Source: Prorocentrum cordatum (lineage: Eukaryota; Sar; Dinophyceae; Prorocentrales; Prorocentraceae). Taken from it: a DNA stretch of 64,000 bases. The DNA lies in NCBI GenBank assembly GCA_963575745.1, contig CAUYUJ010014544.1:127501-191500 (forward strand), written 5' to 3'. Shown in pieces: positions 1 through 10,173 of the stretch. Numbering within the stretch: the first letter of the stretch is position 1; each line of letters begins with the position of its first letter. The notes beneath the pieces were generated by a model. The model was not told where the DNA came from and made no database searches. It worked only from the letters and a program-made list of their open reading frames with translations. The position numbers and the translations under genes were made by a program.

Positions 1-140
1 GGAGGGAGGAGGAGGAGGAGGAGGAGGAGGGAGGAGGAGGAGGAGGAGGAGGAGGAGGAGGAGGAGGAGGAGGAGGATTGGAGGAGGAGGAGGAGGAGGA
101 GGAGGAGGAGGAGGAGGAGGAGGAGGGAGGAGGACAGAGG
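1..140. repeat. GGA microsatellite
   Basis: Almost pure GGA/GAG trinucleotide repeat with a few interruptions, running off the left edge of the window. The same motif recurs at 1578-1748 and 10194-10290, on either side of the LINE. Confidence 0.95.
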
Positions 141-411
141 AGGAGGATAGATGAAGAGTACCGAGGAGCAGAGGGGTTCAGACGCGTCTAGATTACGTAC
201 ATGAGTAGCGCGTGCAGGTAACGTAAGCAAGCAGCAGCAAGAACAGGAGGAAGTTACGACGACACCCATGTGCTCCTCCTCCACCTCCTCCTTCTCCTCC
301 TTTTTTCTTTATCCCCCTTCTCCTTATGATCCCTTCCCCTTCTCCCCGCTCCATTTTTCCGATCGCACTGAGCCAATGGTTGTTGCCGCCGCGGGCTTTC
401 CCCGGCAGACG
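141..411. other. Unexplained spacer
   Basis: Pyrimidine-rich sequence between two microsatellites. No reading frame here has protein-like composition and no RNA gene was recognised. Confidence 0.5.
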
Positions 412-457
412 CCTCCTCCTCCTCCTCCTCCTCCTCCTCCTCCTCCTCCTCCTCCTC
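412..457. repeat. CCT microsatellite
   Basis: Pure CCT run of about 15 units. Open frames across it are low-complexity Pro, Leu or Glu tracts, not genes. Confidence 0.95.
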
Positions 458-985
458 ATCCTCGCCTCCTCTTTTTCCTGGCGGTGCGGGTGCTTCGGGT
501 CCAAAACCCTCTCTGGCAGAAGGCCGGAGGCGGGATTGGCTCAGGAATGTGAGCACCCCTCGCAAGCGAGCAGAGAGGCCCTTGAGAGCATGCAGCGCTG
601 GGAGGTCCCGTCCGGGAACGGCAAGGCCGTGTGGCCAGATGGTACCCCCAGCAAGCGACGACAGAAGCGGCGAGCACCGACACGCCGGAAGAGCTAGCTT
701 CTGTCCGTGTTCGCCGCCCGCTTACACAACGATCAGATGGATAAAGTGGTTGCTAATCCTCCCTTAATCTTCCTCCACCGTTTCCTCCTCCGATTTTTCC
801 TCCTCCTCCTCGTCCTCTTCCTCCTCTCTCCTCTGCCTCCTGACGACCTGGGCAGTTCAAACCAAAAACGCGCCAGATCGGGCGGAGCCAGTCGAGCAGA
901 GGTGATGCCGACCGGGCACCTGTCCCACCCATCCCTTTCGCTGCCCTGCCGGCCCCGCGCGCGTCCAATCCCTCCCTCCCTGCAT
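458..985. other. Unexplained spacer
   Basis: Mixed sequence with a short CCT-rich patch near 775-840. No credible coding region or RNA gene was seen. Confidence 0.5.
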
Positions 986-1110
986 TACGCCACGGGCGCA
1001 ACCTGTGGCGCGACCTGTAGCGCAACCAACACAGCAGGCCGCTGCAAGTTGCGGCGGCAGAGGGCGCCACCCGGGGCGCAACCAATGGCGCGCAGCCATT
1101 GGATGGCGCG
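985..1110. repeat. Degenerate GGCGCAACC repeat, left of the LINE
   Basis: Several imperfect copies of a unit like GGCGCAACCNATGGCGC, for example near 994-1028 and 1073-1110. The same unit recurs at 10610-10760 beyond the other end of the LINE, and once near 49105. Confidence 0.6.
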
Positions 1111-1577
1111 ACCCCCTCGCGCAATCTTAAGGAAGGCGTGGCCTACGGGCCAAGTCACGGCAACACCATCGCGTGTGCTCGGGCAGCGGCCGGTCCAGGA
1201 AGGCAGGAATGCATCGGCACCCGCACCGCTGCATGCGCCAGTCCACCAGTCCGAGGCCCCCCAGGAGCTGCAGCGCTCGTGCGGACACGACCTCGAGCTC
1301 GCAGCAGCTCTCGCAAGCTCGGTGCCCTGCAAGCCAAGGGGTGAGGAACATGCCGCATGACGTCTCCGGGAGGCATCGCGTAGCCATCGCGCGGCGACCT
1401 GCAAGCGGAGGGCGCTCACGTCGCACAGGCTGGCGCCTGTCCTCGGTCGGGCGGTGCTGCCAATGTCCTTGCTGTGGGGTGGCAGTGCCTCCCACATGCG
1501 CGCGCCCCCGCTGCGATTCCCTTCTGCTGCCTGGTCTTGGCGCTGGGCGGGCAGCCCGCTCGCAACCGCTCGGCTCA
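1111..1577. other. Unexplained spacer left of the LINE
   Basis: GC-rich sequence with overlapping open frames on both strands, as expected by chance at this composition. I see no domain or repeat in it. Confidence 0.45.
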
Positions 1578-1748
1578 CCCGATCATGTTGAGGAGGAGGA
1601 GGAGGGAGGAGGAGAGGGAGGAGGAGAGGGAGGAGGAGAGGGAGGAGGAGAGGGAGGAGGAGGAGGAGGAGGAGGAGGAGGAGGAGGAGGAGGAGGAGGA
1701 GGAGGAGGAGGAGGAGGAGGAGGAGGAGGAGGAGGAGGAGGAGGAGGA
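1578..1748. repeat. GGA microsatellite at the LINE 3' end
   Basis: Pure or nearly pure GAG/GGA repeat. Read in the LINE sense direction (minus strand) it is a TCC tract directly downstream of the element. It may be the insertion target, the element's 3' tail, or both. Confidence 0.9.
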
Positions 1749-1832
1749 TGCCCGCGGGGTGAGGCGGACCGCGTCGAGCCACGGCCACCCCTGCGAGGCG
1801 CGCGCCCCACGCGCGCCCGCGCCTCGGCGCAG

Positions 1833-4800
1833 CTACGCGCCCGAGGCTGTCGGCCAGGCCTCACCCCGCGCGGCCCGCAGCAGCCTCGCCACCTTGGCGG
1901 CCAAGCCTGGCGAGCTGCTGCGCTCCCGCGTGCAGCGCCGCGGCCTCGGCCAGCCGCCTCCGCCGCCCGCAGCCCCTGCTTCGCATCGAGCAGCAGAGCC
2001 ACCTGCAGGCGGCATGCTCTCCTCCTGCGACCTGTCCTCCAAGTCCACGCTGTCGCCGCCCGCAGCCCCTGCTTCGCATCGAGCAGCAGGTTCACCTGCA
2101 GGCGGCTGGACCTCCTCCTGCGACCTGGCCCCTCTGGCCTCGCGTGGCGGGGGCGGTCCGCCGCCGCTGCCACCTGCAGCCACCTCGCCTCCTCTCTCGG
2201 CAGGGCCCGCCTCAGGCCGCTGGCTCTCCTCCTGCTGCTTGGCCACCTTGGCCGCCCGCCTCGGCGACTGCGAGGGCGGCGTCAGCGCGGCCTGCCTCGG
2301 CGAGCTGCTGCGCACACGCGCGCGGCGCCTCGGGCCTGGCCCTCCGCCGCCGCCCGCAGGCCCCGCCTCGCCTCCTGCCGCGGCCTGGCGCCTCGGCGAG
2401 CTGCTGCGCACACGCGTGCGGCGCCGCGGGCCTGGCCCGCCGCCGCCGCCCGCAGGCCCTGCCTCGCCTCCTGCCGCGGCCTGGCGCGCCGCGGCTGCAC
2501 GCCTGCCGCCAGCTCGCCCTCTCGGGCCAGCCGCCACGCTGGAGCCCTCAGGGGTCAGGGGACGCAGGGAGTCCTCGCCCTCCCCCTCCCCGCCACCTGG
2601 AGCTCCTCCTGGCGGGCGCAAGGAGTGGCCGTCCTCCTCCCCCGCGATGTGCCGCGGCGGCTGGCCTCTCCCCTCCTGCACGTCGTCCGCCAGCATCGGC
2701 GGGGGCGGTCCGCCGCCGCTGCCACCTGCAGCCACCCCGTCTTCTCCCTCGGCGGGGCCCGCCTCAGGCCGCTGGCTCTCCTCCTGCTGCTGCTTGGCCA
2801 CCTTGGCCGCCCGCTTCGGCGACAGCGAGGGCGGCGTCAGAGCGGCTTGCCTCGGTGAGCTGCTGCGCACGCGCGCGCGGCGCCGCGGGCCTGGCCCGTC
2901 GCCGCCGCCCGCAGGCCCTGCCTCGCCTCCTGCCGCGGCCTGGCGTGCCGCGGCTGCACGCCTGCCGCCAGCTCGCCCTCTCGGGCCAGCCGCCGCGCTG
3001 GAGCCCTCAGGGGTCAGGGGACGCAGGGAGTCCTCGTCCTCCCCCTCCCCGCCACCTGGAGCTCCTCCTGGCGGGCGCAAGGAGTGGCCGTCCTCCTCCC
3101 CCGCGATGTCCTGCGGCGGCTGGCCTCTCCCCTCCTGCACGTCGTCCGCCAGCATCGTGATGTTGACTGCCACCTCGCTGACCACCTTCGGAGCCAGCCC
3201 CTTCCTCAGCCTCGCGACCGCGGCGGCGCCTGCAGCCGAAGGGACACTCTTGCACTCGAGGTGGAAGGAGCTCGCTCTGGCCGCGCCTGTGAACCCGCAC
3301 GCCCTGCAAGCCACCAGCGGCATCCTGCGCACCAGCAGCCTCCCATCAACAGGCGCGAGGAGCACCAGGTCGTGCGACGCCTTCTGCTGCGCCTTCAGCC
3401 TGTTGTTGGCCCTGATCGCCTCGGCGACGATGCTGCCAGGGCACTCTCCTGATCTGCCTGACCATCTGCAAACCTCGCACCAGGGACGTAGGCCAGGCGG
3501 CCTCCTCCAGACGCAGGCCATTCTCGCCGCTGGCTCCTTGCGCACTGGCAGCGCGCGCTGCACCTTCGTCTTGCCGTGCGTGGTGTCGCTGCCGTCGACC
3601 CAGCTGCCGACTGCCGCGCACCACATGGCTGCTCGTTCGACCACGTCTCGACTCCTCTCCAAGCGCTCTCTGTCCCGCACGGGGAGGCGCCCGCTGGCCG
3701 CCGCAGCCTTTGCCGCCCTGTCCGCCAGTCGGTTGCCGTACCAATCTCTGTACAGCACCTCGCCCGCCGCCACCTGCCGCCGCGTGCTGTGGCTGGGCAT
3801 CCACCTCAGGCTGACCTCATGCCCAAGGCCTCCTCGCTCGTCCAGCAGGTCCCAGGCTCGCCGCCACAGGTGAGCCCACGTGTACGCGTAGCCCGTGGTG
3901 CCCACCCTGCCGACCTTGTAGAAGCCGTCGTACACGTACTTGGAGTCGACCACCAGCACCGTGACCCCTTGGCCAAACCTGAGCGCCATGATCACCGCTG
4001 TGAGCTCCCCGCCGTTGATGTCCACGCAGTGGCCCTCCATCTGGCCAGCGATGGAGGCTCTGTGCCCGTCACTGTGCGCCTGCAGCGCCACCACACTCCA
4101 GCCAACTGCCGCCACCTCCTCGTAGCCCGCTTCGAACGCCGAGCCATCGAGAAACAGCTCACCTCCAGGAAGGGTGCCTCCATCGTGGTCGCCCTTCCAG
4201 CACACGTCGCTGCACACTGGCGGGCGGCAGATGCCCCGTGGTGTCGGCCACAGGCACCTCTCAAGCAGCAGCTGCACCTCAGGCCTTCCGCTCTGCCTTC
4301 GGAGGCCTGCCAGGTCCTCTGGGAGCGTCAGCACCTCACGCCAGCACGGGCAGTCGAAGTGCCTGTGCATCAGCGTGCCCCTGGCTCCACACCTCAAGCA
4401 CCCTGCACTGGGCGCCAGCCCCTTCTCCTCCTTGCGCGCCTGAGTCCACTGCCCATCGATGATGAGGGACCTCAGGTAGGCCTGCTCTCGCGCCGTCAAC
4501 CGAACCCTGGTGCGAGGTGCTCCCTCCTCTCGGCGTGGCTCGTCGGCTTTCCTAGCGCAGCCAGAGGAGGTGAGCCTGACCAGGGGCTCCAGCTCGCCGC
4601 CACCCGCCAAGTGCGCGCACCCTGGGGCTTTGCTGACCTGCCTCCACTGCCAGCGCTGCACTGCTCTCTTCACCAGCTTGACCACGACCCACGGCGCGCA
4701 GTCGAAGGGCGCGATGGCCACGCCGTCGTCCATGACCCAGCAGTTGGCGGCGACGACGTCCCAGCCGATCCTCCTGAGGGACAGCACCGTCGCCGCGCAC

Positions 4801-5714
4801 GGGCCCTGCACGTGCACCCAGGACACAGGCCGCTTGTCCTCGAGGCCCCGCCACACCATGTGCAGCGGCACCCACCGCTCCCAGACCGCACGCAGCAACA
4901 TCAGCACCGGCTTGCAGGTCGCGTCGTAGATCGGGTCAAGGCCTGCCTGGAGCATGAGCCCGAGCGACCTGGACTTGCTCGCCGTGGTGTTGGAGACCGC
5001 GACGAAAGTGAGGGTCCTGGCGCGGTCCAGCTCCCCCTCCGTGCAGCCCGTGATGGCCGTGCCGTATCCGATGCACGGGTGCAGCCCCGTCTTCACAATC
5101 CTCTTGGTGGCCCTCCGCTTGGCCTTGACCACCTGCAGCACTTTGATCCTGCGCAGCCTGCCGCTCGCCTGCACCATCCTGTCGCGACGAACTGCTCGTC
5201 CTATCCTCTTGCCACCGCTGAAGTCGACCCCCAGGTTCCTCTCCTGTCCTGTGGCGCGCACCCCCAGCGGCTTCAGCAGGCGCTTCTCGAGCTCCTGCCT
5301 CGCTGCTGGCACATTCGCCAGCGCCCTGGATTTCTTCACCGCGACCTCGAGGTCGGCCTCGCCGAGCAGTACCTTGAGGTGCCTGGCCGCCAGCGTGAGG
5401 TCGTTGACTGTCCGCTGGAAGCCGCCCACCCTCTTCAGGATGATGTCATCCACGACCACCGAAATCGCCAGCGTGGGAACCAGCTCCTGAAGCTTGTCCA
5501 GCGGCTCAAGCAGCAGCATCTTGAGCATGAGCGTCGCCAGCCCGTCTCCAGGCAGCACCGCCTGCTCGGTGCTGATGGCGTTGCTGACGGCTTCGTCCCG
5601 CGCCAGCCACCTGGGCGCACGGTACAAGCTCACCTGCAGCCTGAGCTGCCAGAGCGGGAAGCCCGTCCGCTGGGCGGCCTGGATGAGGCGCCCATGCTGC
5701 ACCTGCTCGTACGC
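1833..5714 (-). CDS. LINE ORF2 continuation: reverse transcriptase catalytic core, CCHC finger, RNase H and repetitive tail
   Basis: Continues RT motif A with AYEQVQHGRL. LPGDGLATLMLKML and the catalytic VVVDDII (about 5461-5440) follow, with VVDD in place of the usual YxDD. A CxxC...HxxxxC finger of the RT-zinc-binding type lies at about 4410-4345. A type I RNase H domain spans about 4165-3690 with its acidic residues in LFLDGSAF, NGGELTAV and VLVVDSKYVYDG, and the final WMPSHS...GNRLADRAA. A Cys/His-rich segment follows near 3330-3250. The last 460 residues are Pro/Gly/Arg/Ala-rich and contain a 459-bp unit present twice. Function: target-primed reverse transcription, with RNase H removing the RNA strand. 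This segment has no start of its own; it is the frameshifted remainder of ORF2. Confidence 0.9.
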   Translation of the reverse strand, partial: AYEQVQHGRLIQAAQRTGFPLWQLRLQVSLYRAPRWLARDEAVSNAISTEQAVLPGDGLATLMLKMLLLEPLDKLQELVPTLAISVVVDDIILKRVGGFQRTVNDLTLAARHLKVLLGEADLEVAVKKSRALANVPAARQELEKRLLKPLGVRATGQERNLGVDFSGGKRIGRAVRRDRMVQASGRLRRIKVLQVVKAKRRATKRIVKTGLHPCIGYGTAITGCTEGELDRARTLTFVAVSNTTASKSRSLGLMLQAGLDPIYDATCKPVLMLLRAVWERWVPLHMVWRGLEDKRPVSWVHVQGPCAATVLSLRRIGWDVVAANCWVMDDGVAIAPFDCAPWVVVKLVKRAVQRWQWRQVSKAPGCAHLAGGGELEPLVRLTSSGCARKADEPRREEGAPRTRVRLTAREQAYLRSLIIDGQWTQARKEEKGLAPSAGCLRCGARGTLMHRHFDCPCWREVLTLPEDLAGLRRQSGRPEVQLLLERCLWPTPRGICRPPVCSDVCWKGDHDGGTLPGGELFLDGSAFEAGYEEVAAVGWSVVALQAHSDGHRASIAGQMEGHCVDINGGELTAVIMALRFGQGVTVLVVDSKYVYDGFYKVGRVGTTGYAYTWAHLWRRAWDLLDERGGLGHEVSLRWMPSHSTRRQVAAGEVLYRDWYGNRLADRAAKAAAASGRLPVRDRERLERSRDVVERAAMWCAAVGSWVDGSDTTHGKTKVQRALPVRKEPAARMACVWRRPPGLRPWCEVCRWSGRSGECPGSIVAEAIRANNRLKAQQKASHDLVLLAPVDGRLLVRRMPLVACRACGFTGAARASSFHLECKSVPSAAGAAAVARLRKGLAPKVVSEVAVNITMLADDVQEGRGQPPQDIAGEEDGHSLRPPGGAPGGGEGEDEDSLRPLTPEGSSAAAGPRGRAGGRRAAAARQAAAGGEAGPAGGGDGPGPRRRARVRSSSPRQAALTPPSLSPKRAAKVAKQQQEESQRPEAGPAEGEDGVAAGGSGGGPPPPMLADDVQEGRGQPPRHIAGEEDGHSLRPPGGAPGGGEGEGEDSLRPLTPEGSSVAAGPRGRAGGRRAAAARQAAAGGEAGPAGGGGGPGPRRRTRVRSSSPRRQAAAGGEAGPAGGGGGPGPRRRARVRSSSPRQAALTPPSQSPRRAAKVAKQQEESQRPEAGPAERGGEVAAGGSGGGPPPPREARGARSQEEVQPPAGEPAARCEAGAAGGDSVDLEDRSQEESMPPAGGSAARCEAGAAGGGGGWPRPRRCTRERSSSPGLAAKVARLLRAARGEAWPTASGA
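2203..3157. repeat. 459-bp tandem repeat in the LINE C-terminal tail
   Basis: TGGCCTCTCC landmarks at 2662 and 3121 are 459 bp (153 codons) apart, and the encoded segment beginning LADDVQEGRGQ occurs twice. A shorter subunit encoding RQAAAGGEAGPAGGG is further reiterated near 2290-2480, and a degenerate unit continues to about 1900. Confidence 0.8.
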
Positions 5715-5715
5715 G

Positions 5716-8700
5716 TAGGTCCAGGAGGATGAGGGCCGCGACCCAGCTGGATGCATCGCCAGCTTCGCGCCCCTTCGCTGTCGCCCACTCGCACTCCACG
5801 GCCTGCTGCCAGACCGCCCTCTCGCAGCCTCTGCCGCGCGCCGCCCAGAAGAAGGGCCGATCATTCTTGCGCTCCCACTCCTCAGCCAGGGGCTTGCGTA
5901 GCCTCGTCTGCACCCTAGCGAGGACGTGCACAATGGCCACGGGGCGCACGCCGCCCAGCCTCTTGGCCAAGAACACGATCTTGCTCTGGATCTGCGGCCA
6001 CTCCGCAGCCTGCTCGACCGCCACCACGATGTCGATGAGAGTCTCTATCCCCTCGTCGCTGAGCTCCAGCAGCTGTCTCGGCTTGATCGCCTCGAATCCC
6101 GTGGCCGTGCCCTTCCTGAAGGACCTCAGGACTGCCCGCATCACCTCGCAGCTGGGCCTGGGGGGGCGCTCACCGAGATCGGACGGCCACTCCAGCTCGG
6201 CGTGGCTGCACTGCACCTTCCAGATCTTGCTCCACTCCTTCTCGAGGTCGTCCAGCTCCTTGCTCAGGCTGCTGGGTCCAGCACCGATGCTGCAGTCGCT
6301 GCCCTGCCAGCCCACCGCCACTCGCGTGACCGCGTGGAGCCCTGCCGCTCCTCCTGTGAGCTGCTTGCCAACCCACTCGTCGAACTGCCTGCCCCTCTCG
6401 TCGACGTCGCGCTTGGCGAGGTGACTGGCGTGCTGCTTCGCGCGGTCGGCCAGCCTCTCGAGTAGGAGGGGGTGCCAGCACGCCAGGCCTCCATGCTGCA
6501 ACATCCTCAGCCAGCGCCCAGCCTCCGTGCTGCAGGAGGTGCCGCCTCCCTCTCCTGGGCGGGCCTCCTCGTCCTGCTGCAGCTTCCTGACTCTCTTCGG
6601 GACCGCCGCCACCAGCTGGGGCAAGTAGCAGATCGCGTCGACCCTGGCCCTGGGCGCTTTCAGCTGCGCCATGGCTCCCAGCGCGTTGGCCACCCTGGCC
6701 ATCCACGCTGCCTCTGGCGTGAGCCTCGGCGACCTGGGGTCCTGCACCCCGCTGCGCTTGACCAGCTTGGTGGAGAAGCCGTCCGCTCTGCCAACGTACC
6801 TGGCCCTCTGCTCCTCCAGCTGGTATACGTCGACCCACTCGTCCTCCGCGCACTCCAGGAAGGTGGCGAAGGCGGCTGTGAGGGCTCCCTTAGCCCCCTC
6901 CGCCGCCGCGCCCTGGGCCTGCCCGTCCTGCTGCAGGCGCTGGGCTTGCCCCGCCGAAGAGGCTGCCTGCCTCTTCTCGACCCAGAGGCTGGGGGGCCTC
7001 ACGTGCACTCCTTCAGCCGCTTCAACCTGAAAGGGACTACCCGCGTTTCCGTACGGTGCCTGGCTCGGATGTGCACTGCCAGTCCCAGCATGGGGAGGAC
7101 TGTCCGCCTGCTCCTCCTGCGCAGCGCTGCCCGCGGCGCTGCTGCCCCCTCTCTCCGCTGCGTCGGCGTCATGCGCTCCTGGCGCCTGAGCTCCGAGGTG
7201 CGCTGGCTGGACCTCGCCGCGTGGCGCTGCGCCGTACCCTTCATCGCCAGCTTCCTGCCGTAGCCCGCCGCTGTCGAGGATGCTCTGCCACTCCACGCCA
7301 TGCTGGGCGCGGCACCTCATCAGCTTCTCGTCCGTCACGCAGGATGGCGGCGCAGGTGCGATCGGGAGCACTCTGCCTAGGGGTCCCCATCTCTCCGCCG
7401 TAGGCACCTCCTCAGCTTCCTTGCCCCTCACTGGGCTGGGAAGCTCCTGGCCTGCTCCAGCTGCGCGCTGACCTGCTGCGCCACCGCTGCTGCTGGGCTG
7501 AGGGGCCTCCTCTTCAGCGGCAGAGGCTGCCTGCCTCTTCTCGACCCAGAGGCTGGGGGGCCCCACGTGCACTCCTTCAGCCGCATCAACCTGAAAGGGA
7601 CAACCCGCGATTCCGTACGGTGCCTGGCTCGGAGGTGCACTGCCAGTCCCAGCATGGGGAGGGATGTCCGCCTGCGCCTCCTGCACAGCGCTGCCCGCGG
7701 CGCTGCTGCCCCCTCTCTCCGCTGCGTCGGTGCCCTGCGCTCCTGGCGCCAGGGCCCCGAGGTGCGCTGGCTGGTCCTCAACGCCTGGTGCAGCGCCGAG
7801 CCCTTCCGCGCCAACTTCTCGCCGTAGCCCGCAGCTGTCGAGGATGCTCCGCCACTCCTCGCCATGCTGGACGCAGCACCTCATCAGACCCACGTCCGTC
7901 ACGCAGGACGGCGGCGCAGGTGCGATCGGGAGCACGCTGCTTAGTGGTCCCCATCTCTCCGCCGCAGACACCCCTTCAGCTCCCTTGCCCCTCACTGGCC
8001 TGGGAATCTCCTGGCCAGCTCTAGCTGTGCGCTGACCTGCTGCGCCACCACTGCTGCTGGGCTGAGGGGCCTCCTCCTCAGCACGTGGGGTGCTCCTCGC
8101 TGCGGCCTCACCCTCGAACCTCAGCACCGACGCGAGCTGCTCCTGCACCCTCATCCTGGCTTGCCTCCAGCTGCTGCCGTGGTCTCTCTCACAACACCCT
8201 TGCGGCCGAACCTCAGGAAAGGTCCGCGGCTTCTGGACCAGCCTGAAGCGCCCCTCCTCTTGCTGCCTGCGGATCTCGAGGATCACCGCCGAGCGCGGGT
8301 ACACTGGCGAGGCCTCCACCACCCGCACACCCAGCGCAGCCAGCCCCCTGGACACCAGGAAGAAGTCGATGGTCCTCCCCGACGCTGCACACGTGGGCGA
8401 GGCGGGCCTGACCACCTTGCCGTCGAACATGTCGGGCACCCCGCCTGCCTGCAACTCTTCCTCCGTGAGGTTCCAATCGCCGCCCACCACGAAGTCCCTG
8501 CGGCACTGCCTCAACCTCCTTGCCAGCCTCCTGAGGCTGGCCACGTTGCCATCGTTGAGGCCGACCCCCGCCTCCAGGTAGAGGTTGGCGAGCAAGAAGC
8601 CGCTGCTCAGCACGCCTGACACCCAACACAGGTGCACTCGCCCTGCCACCAGCACCGCTGCCTGCTGGTCCTGCACCTCCGCCATGCCATGGCTCCTCCT

Positions 8701-8949
8701 CACCATGGTGAGGAGGCCTCCTGTGCTGAGGCCTCCTGCCGCTGACGGCACTGCAGGCGTGCCTCTCGCCCGCCACCCTTGGCTGCGGAGCTGCGCCTCC
8801 GCATCACTGCTCCTTCCCTCCAGGAGCCTCGTCTCCTGGACTAGTATGGCGTCGCAGTCCTGCACCTCACTCACCGCCATGCACTTTCCCAGGTTGCTGA
8901 ACGCATTGACGTTGACCGTGCAGATCCTCCAGACCCCACACTTCTTGCT
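5716..8949 (-). CDS. LINE ORF2, endonuclease and N-terminal part of reverse transcriptase
   Basis: An exonuclease/endonuclease/phosphatase domain opens the frame (about 8925-8250). Visible motifs are VNVNAF, the metal-binding Glu in ILVQET, GDWN (about 8490-8470) and the Asp in GRTIDFF. The position normally held by the last catalytic His reads Arg (YPRSAV, about 8285-8268). A long variable linker containing a 564-bp tandem duplication follows. RT begins about 6110 with GTATGFEAIKP and VRPVAIVHVLARV. The frame is lost inside RT motif A: LLDL is encoded at 5727-5716 but the expected AYEQV lies in another frame from 5714. No ATG precedes the endonuclease motifs within this frame after the ORF1 stop, so translation would need frameshifting, reinitiation, or the upstream ATG at 10173. 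Confidence 0.88.
6961..8088. repeat. 564-bp tandem duplication inside LINE ORF2
   Basis: Two adjacent copies, about 6961-7524 and 7525-8088. The same landmark sequences (GGCTGCCTGCCTCTTC at 6961 and 7525; AGGGGCCTCC at 7501 and 8065) are exactly 564 bp apart, or 188 codons, so the frame is kept. The unit encodes a Pro/Ser/Gly-rich linker between endonuclease and RT. Confidence 0.9.
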
Positions 8950-10057
8950 AGGACTCCTCCTCCATCTGCTTGACCTCCGTCCGCATCTTCTTGGCGTCGC
9001 CCAGCAACTGCTCCGCTGCTTCCCTCTTGGCGGGGTCCTCAATCCCGCACGTGATGTCCTGCCACGCTTGCTGCGCCGCCTGCGACACGCCAGGCCCCTC
9101 CTCCTTGGGAGCGTCCACCTGCTGCGCTGCTGCTGGCACCGCCGAGGGCACAGGGACCGCCGCTGCCACAGGCGCACGGGGAGGCGCCCACGCTGCGGCG
9201 GCGGCGCCTGGCATGCCGCTGAGCTCCGCAAGCACCTTCCCGAGCTTCGCGATCTCGTCCCTCGACAAGCCGCCGATCGCCTCCTGTATCGACTCCAGGG
9301 AGGCTGCTGGTGCTGCTCTCGGCTCGGCGGCTGCTGCCGCCGCCTCAGCCTCCTCGGCCGCCACCCTGGTGCGCTGAGCCGCCAGCGCCTCGCGTGCCTT
9401 GGCCGCCGCCTCGTCGCACTCCTTCCGCAGCAGCACCAACTTGTCCGCGAGGCTGGCCGACCCGTTGATGGCCGCCACCGCCTTGGCCTTTGCCTGCTCC
9501 AGCTGGCCCTCCAACTTCTTGACCTGCAATACCTTGGCGTCCGCCTGCACCTGGGCCGCCTTGACCGTCTTGTCCTTGGACAGCTCGGCCCCCAGTCCGC
9601 CCTCACGCAGCCTCCGTGCCTGCAGAAACTGCTCGCGGACCTTCGGGGCCAGGAGCGCGGCGGTGAGGGCGAAGTCGGCCTCTGCCATGCACACGAAGCC
9701 ACTGCGCTGCTCCTCGCTGAGCTCCACGGCGCCACCAGCGTCACGGCCGCCACCTTCTCCGCCTCGCCACCACGGGGCACGTGTGGGAGGCTTGCCGCCG
9801 CCTGCCCCACGCCCGCCGCGCCCGCCGCCAGCGCCGCCAGGAGCACCACCACCGCCGCCGCCTGCAGGCCACCCCCGCAGCGGAGGAAAGGCGCCCAGCT
9901 GCCGCGGCGCTGGCCACCCCGCAGCTTGGCACCCCTTGCGACAGCACGCCCTCTCGGCGAAGTTGTAGTAGTCGCACACCGAGCACTTCCACTTCGCAGG
10001 CCACGCCGCGCGGCCGCCTCCCCCACGCCCAGCACCCACGCCGCCGCTCCCCGCCAT
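8948..10057 (-). CDS. LINE ORF1 protein, RanBP2-type zinc finger and coiled coil
   Basis: About 369 aa. The start is the first ATG in this frame after the SL, leaving a leader of about 117 nt. Near the N-terminus lies W-x-C-x2-C-x3-N-x6-C (about 9995-9927), which fits a RanBP2-type zinc ribbon, a fold that often binds single-stranded RNA. A Gly/Arg-rich linker follows, then an Ala/Lys/Glu-rich helical region of about 150 residues likely to form a coiled coil. By analogy with LINE ORF1 proteins it should bind element RNA. The frame ends in TAG at 8950-8948, exactly where ORF2 coding becomes recognisable in another frame. Finger and overall character are clear; the RNA-binding role is inferred. 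Confidence 0.75.
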   Translation of the reverse strand: MAGSGGVGAGRGGGGRAAWPAKWKCSVCDYYNFAERACCRKGCQAAGWPAPRQLGAFPPLRGWPAGGGGGGAPGGAGGGRGGRGAGGGKPPTRAPWWRGGEGGGRDAGGAVELSEEQRSGFVCMAEADFALTAALLAPKVREQFLQARRLREGGLGAELSKDKTVKAAQVQADAKVLQVKKLEGQLEQAKAKAVAAINGSASLADKLVLLRKECDEAAAKAREALAAQRTRVAAEEAEAAAAAAEPRAAPAASLESIQEAIGGLSRDEIAKLGKVLAELSGMPGAAAAAWAPPRAPVAAAVPVPSAVPAAAQQVDAPKEEGPGVSQAAQQAWQDITCGIEDPAKREAAEQLLGDAKKMRTEVKQMEEES

Positions 10058-10173
10058 GGCGCGCGTGAGTTTGGAAGGAGGCCGCCCGACTGCCAGAGTG
10101 CACACACTCTTGCCTGCGCACGGTAGTGCGATCCAGTGAAGCACGGAGGCTGAAAGCCCCCCGAGCAACCCAT

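Noticed and set aside
1173-3873. Plus-strand open frames of 561 and 799 codons over the LINE tail
   Set aside because: They are antisense shadows of a GC-rich Pro/Gly-coding region and a microsatellite; RT/RNase H coding is clearly on the minus strand.
3576-5732. 718-codon plus-strand frame
   Set aside because: Exactly antisense to RT and RNase H; no domain, Pro/His/Leu-rich composition.
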